From Shewanella sp. c952 (lineage in GTDB: Bacteria; Pseudomonadota; Gammaproteobacteria; Enterobacterales; Shewanellaceae): a stretch of 35,388 nt of DNA. The stretch spans positions 1 to 35,388 of the forward strand of contig NZ_BPEW01000043.1 of the NCBI RefSeq assembly GCF_019654975.1. Direction: 5' to 3'. Positions 32,969 to 35,388 of this stretch are shown piece after piece. Within the stretch, counting starts at the first letter, position 1. Each line of letters opens with the position of its first letter. A model generated the notes under the pieces. It searched no databases. It was given only the letters and a program-made list of their open reading frames with translations, and was not told the origin of the DNA. A program made the position numbers and the translations under genes.

Positions 32969-34909
32969 ATGACTGCTTACTTTATCCAAGCTTTTATCTA
33001 TCTATCAGCTGCCGTTATTGCCGTCCCTCTAGCTAAACGATTAGGTTTAGGCTCGGTATTAGGCTATCTCATCGCCGGTGTTGTCATCGGCCCTATAGCG
33101 GGCCTCGTCGGCAGTGAAACCAACACTTTGCAACACTTTGCAGAGTTTGGGGTGGTGATGATGCTATTCCTCGTGGGTCTAGAGCTTGAGCCACGTATGT
33201 TATGGGATATGCGCCATAAACTAATGGGGCTTGGTGGATTGCAAGTTGCCCTATCAACATTTGTGGTGATGGGAATCGCGCTAACATTTGGTTTAACTTG
33301 GACCGTAGCACTTACCGTGGGGATGATCTTTTCATTATCATCCACCGCTATCGTGCTGCAGACCTTTAACGAAAAAAATCTCACAAAAACTGAGGGCGGT
33401 AAAAACGCATTTTCAGTACTGTTATTTCAAGATATTGCCGTCATTCCTATGTTGGCGTTTATTCCATTACTTGCATTGCCAGAGTTAATAGAGAAGGCGC
33501 AATCAGCTGCGGCTACCGCTGCAGAGCATCATGATGAGATGTCTTTAGTTGCTGGCTTACCAGGTTGGGCGTACGGCATTGTGGTACTGCTAGCGATTGC
33601 TTCTGTTGTCGTAGGTGGTAACTATCTGAGTCGGCCATTATTTCGCTATGTTGCTAGTTCTAATTTGCGCGAGATTTTTACCGCTACCGCGCTAATGTTA
33701 GTAATAGGAATTGCCGCACTAATGAGTCTTGTGGGGCTGTCACCTGCTTTAGGCACTTTCTTAGCAGGCGTTGTGCTAGCTAACAGTGAATTTAGGCATG
33801 AACTTGAGTCGGTCATTGAACCCTTTAAAGGGCTACTGCTTGGTCTATTTTTCATTACCGTTGGCGCAGGGATAGATTTTACCGTGCTCGCCAGCAATAT
33901 CGGCCCGGTAATGGCAATAACATTAGCAGTGATGTTAATTAAGGCACTGGTGCTGCTTTTGCTGGCGATGATTTTCAAAATCAAGAATAGCGACCGTTGG
34001 CTATTTGCATTGAGCCTTGCACAAGCCGGTGAATTTGGTTTTGTACTACTGAGCTACACCGTGCAAAACCATGTCATTCCCGTTGATTTGGCACAAATGT
34101 TATCGCTTGTCGTTGCGATATCCATGTTCCTCACTCCAGGGCTCTTCATTTTCTATGACAAAGTAATCTTGCCGCGCTATGAGCAGTCAGAAAACACCCG
34201 AGACCCTGATACTATCGACGAGAAGGGCACCGTTATCATCGCAGGCGTTGGTCGCTTCGGTCAGGTCGTCAATCGTCTGCTTGTGACCAATGGGTTTAAA
34301 ACCGTGGTACTCGACCATGAGGCCCAGCAAGTTGAAAACCTCAGAAAAATTAAAACTAAAAGTTACTATGGCGATGCTACACAGCCGGATTTGCTGCATA
34401 CAGCAGGGATTGCTGAAGCCAAAATGCTAGTCATTGCTATCGATAACCCAGATAGAGCTGTCGAACTAACTGAATATATCAAGCACACTTACCCTAATGT
34501 CATCGTGCTTGCTCGAGCCTTCGATAGGAGCAACCTATATCGACTGCGTAAAGCGGGGGCTGACTTTATGGTCAGTGAGACCTTCCATTCTGCATTGCAA
34601 CTAGGTAAACATGCGTTAACCAAACTAGGGGTACACCCCTTTAAAGCGGAGCAACAACGAGCTATCTTTTTTGAAACTGAAATGACCCATAAAGATACTC
34701 TCTATGAATCTTGGAAGATGTTCGCAGAAGATGATAAACACTTGGTGCATTACCGCGATATGTTTATTCAATTGGAAGAAACACTCAGCGCAGCAATGAA
34801 AGATGAGCGTTATCGTAGCTTTTCAAAAATGGAGCGAGGCTGGACACCGCCACCTAAAGATAACCATACCGTGTTTTCTAAATCTGAGTCTGATGAAGTA
34901 GAAACCTAG
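32969..34909 (+). CDS. kefC: Glutathione-gated K+/H+ antiporter KefC (KefB/KefC family)
   Basis: An inner-membrane CPA2 antiporter releasing K+ during electrophile stress. The N-terminal half has about 12 membrane segments, starting QAFIYLSAAVIAVPLAKRLG and including FSLSSTAIVLQ, SVLLFQDIAVIP and the HELESVIEPFKGLLLGLFF region that forms the regulatory loop. From about residue 410 a cytosolic RCK/KTN domain follows (VIIAGVGRFGQVVNRLL, VVLDHEAQQVENL, YYGDATQPDLL), which binds NAD(H) and glutathione adducts. The ATG at 32969 with AAGGA upstream is chosen over a TTG at 32963. N-terminal wording is nearer KefC than KefB. Confidence 0.9.
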   Translation: MTAYFIQAFIYLSAAVIAVPLAKRLGLGSVLGYLIAGVVIGPIAGLVGSETNTLQHFAEFGVVMMLFLVGLELEPRMLWDMRHKLMGLGGLQVALSTFVVMGIALTFGLTWTVALTVGMIFSLSSTAIVLQTFNEKNLTKTEGGKNAFSVLLFQDIAVIPMLAFIPLLALPELIEKAQSAAATAAEHHDEMSLVAGLPGWAYGIVVLLAIASVVVGGNYLSRPLFRYVASSNLREIFTATALMLVIGIAALMSLVGLSPALGTFLAGVVLANSEFRHELESVIEPFKGLLLGLFFITVGAGIDFTVLASNIGPVMAITLAVMLIKALVLLLLAMIFKIKNSDRWLFALSLAQAGEFGFVLLSYTVQNHVIPVDLAQMLSLVVAISMFLTPGLFIFYDKVILPRYEQSENTRDPDTIDEKGTVIIAGVGRFGQVVNRLLVTNGFKTVVLDHEAQQVENLRKIKTKSYYGDATQPDLLHTAGIAEAKMLVIAIDNPDRAVELTEYIKHTYPNVIVLARAFDRSNLYRLRKAGADFMVSETFHSALQLGKHALTKLGVHPFKAEQQRAIFFETEMTHKDTLYESWKMFAEDDKHLVHYRDMFIQLEETLSAAMKDERYRSFSKMERGWTPPPKDNHTVFSKSESDEVET

Positions 34910-34911
34910 CA

Positions 34912-34946
34912 TAAAAAAGCCCCGTGCTAATTAATTAGCGCGGGGC
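34912..34946. terminator. Terminator shared by convergent kefC and hpf
   Basis: A 13-base stem with one G-T pair: GCCCCGTGCTAAT from 34919 and ATTAGCGCGGGGC ending at 34946. An A-run at 34913-34918 gives a T-run on the minus strand. It is best oriented for hpf. Confidence 0.85.
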
Positions 34947-34968
34947 GATCGTATTAAAAACTGCTCTT

Positions 34969-35325
34969 TTAGCTTAAGTTCATCTCTTGAACTTTTTCAT
35001 GGGCAATTTCTGGAGTAGTAACCACTGGCTTTGAATGAAGATCAGCCTTTAGTTGGCCTTTACGATGCTTTAGTGCCGCATCGAGTTTTTTAGCTGCGCT
35101 GGTTATCGCTGGGTACATGACAGAATCGGTACCTGACGATGAAATTCGACTTCCCTCATAATTGGTTCTAATTTCAACCTGGAATTCGCCATGCTCTTTA
35201 GCAATGATAATATCAAGTGCGATCAGGGTTGGAAAATGACTCTCTATCTTCGAAAACTTCTCTTGGACATGCTGCTTAACAACATCAGTAACATCAACGT
35301 GGTGACCAGAAAGATTTATTTTCAT
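34969..35325 (-). CDS. hpf: Short-type ribosome hibernation promoting factor (HPF/RaiA family)
   Basis: Binds the 30S decoding region and helps idle ribosomes in stationary phase. A 118-residue single-domain protein: MKINLSGHHVDVTDVVKQHVQEKFSKIESHF at the N-terminus, a beta strand region with EFQVEIRT, then MYPAITSAAKKLDAALKHRKGQL, the basic helix contacting rRNA. The tail after about residue 97 is longer than E. coli HPF (95) and near RaiA (113) in length. HPF and RaiA cannot be separated firmly by eye. It has a strong AAGGA ribosome site. The usual rpoN neighbour is not visible within the window. Confidence 0.85.
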   Translation of the reverse strand: MKINLSGHHVDVTDVVKQHVQEKFSKIESHFPTLIALDIIIAKEHGEFQVEIRTNYEGSRISSSGTDSVMYPAITSAAKKLDAALKHRKGQLKADLHSKPVVTTPEIAHEKVQEMNLS

Positions 35326-35388
35326 AGGTTTTCCTTTTTACAATGACTTCTTCTAATACATTTGGGGTTAGCGCGCCAAATTACAAGC

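Noticed and set aside
1..35388. tRNA, rRNA, CRISPR array, prophage or replication origin
   Set aside because: No cloverleaf sequence, rRNA segment, regular direct-repeat array, phage structural gene or DnaA-box cluster was seen on either strand.

Overview
The window looks like chromosomal DNA of a marine gammaproteobacterium, most likely Shewanella. The evidence is gene content and layout: a lone pentahaem nitrite reductase gene (nrfA) without nrfBCD beside nnrS, a seven-gene isoleucine/valine degradation operon in the order known from Shewanella, menA, an ompW with a perfect FNR/EtrA-type box, and copA/cueR. This is a judgement from protein and operon resemblance; no search was run.

Layout. 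1-1355 is a decayed accessory edge: the start of a defence-type (Cap4/DUF4297-like) gene with an in-frame stop, then non-coding DNA carrying a large palindromic element. 1407-3002 is the ABC-F protein ybiT. 3258-6001 is a copper module, with copA diverging from cueR around a MerR-type promoter. 6019-8465 holds an S9-family lipoprotein that has lost its catalytic Ser and His, and a small membrane protein. 8606-16560 is the Ile/Val operon (thiolase, mmsA, acyl-CoA dehydrogenase, enoyl-CoA hydratase, 3-hydroxyisobutyryl-CoA hydrolase, mmsB, SDR), read leftwards from a LiuR-like operator near 16755. 16771-17665 is non-coding with an orphan terminator, followed by a TonB-dependent receptor (17666-20356).

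20572-22041 is a probable MetJ-controlled lipoprotein-metA unit. 22210-26919 holds an SDR, ompW, a nucleotidyltransferase, a second YbaY-like lipoprotein beside tesB, and an SDR lacking the catalytic Tyr. 27373-28272 is menA, whose last seven codons come from a 265-bp MITE-like element. 28604-31293 is nnrS followed by nrfA (nitrite/NO metabolism) with a candidate NsrR site. 31674-31853 is a 59-residue divergent CsrA homologue. 32070-32334 is a second copy of the MITE-like element, directly upstream of the KefF/KefC potassium-efflux pair. hpf closes the window.

The most interesting items are the two MITE copies (one recoding the end of MenA, one at the kef operon), the CsrA-like small gene, the two probable pseudoenzymes, the nonsense codon at the QxK position of the nuclease-like gene, and the MetJ operator placed ahead of a lipoprotein gene. 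No complete, clearly novel multigene system was found.
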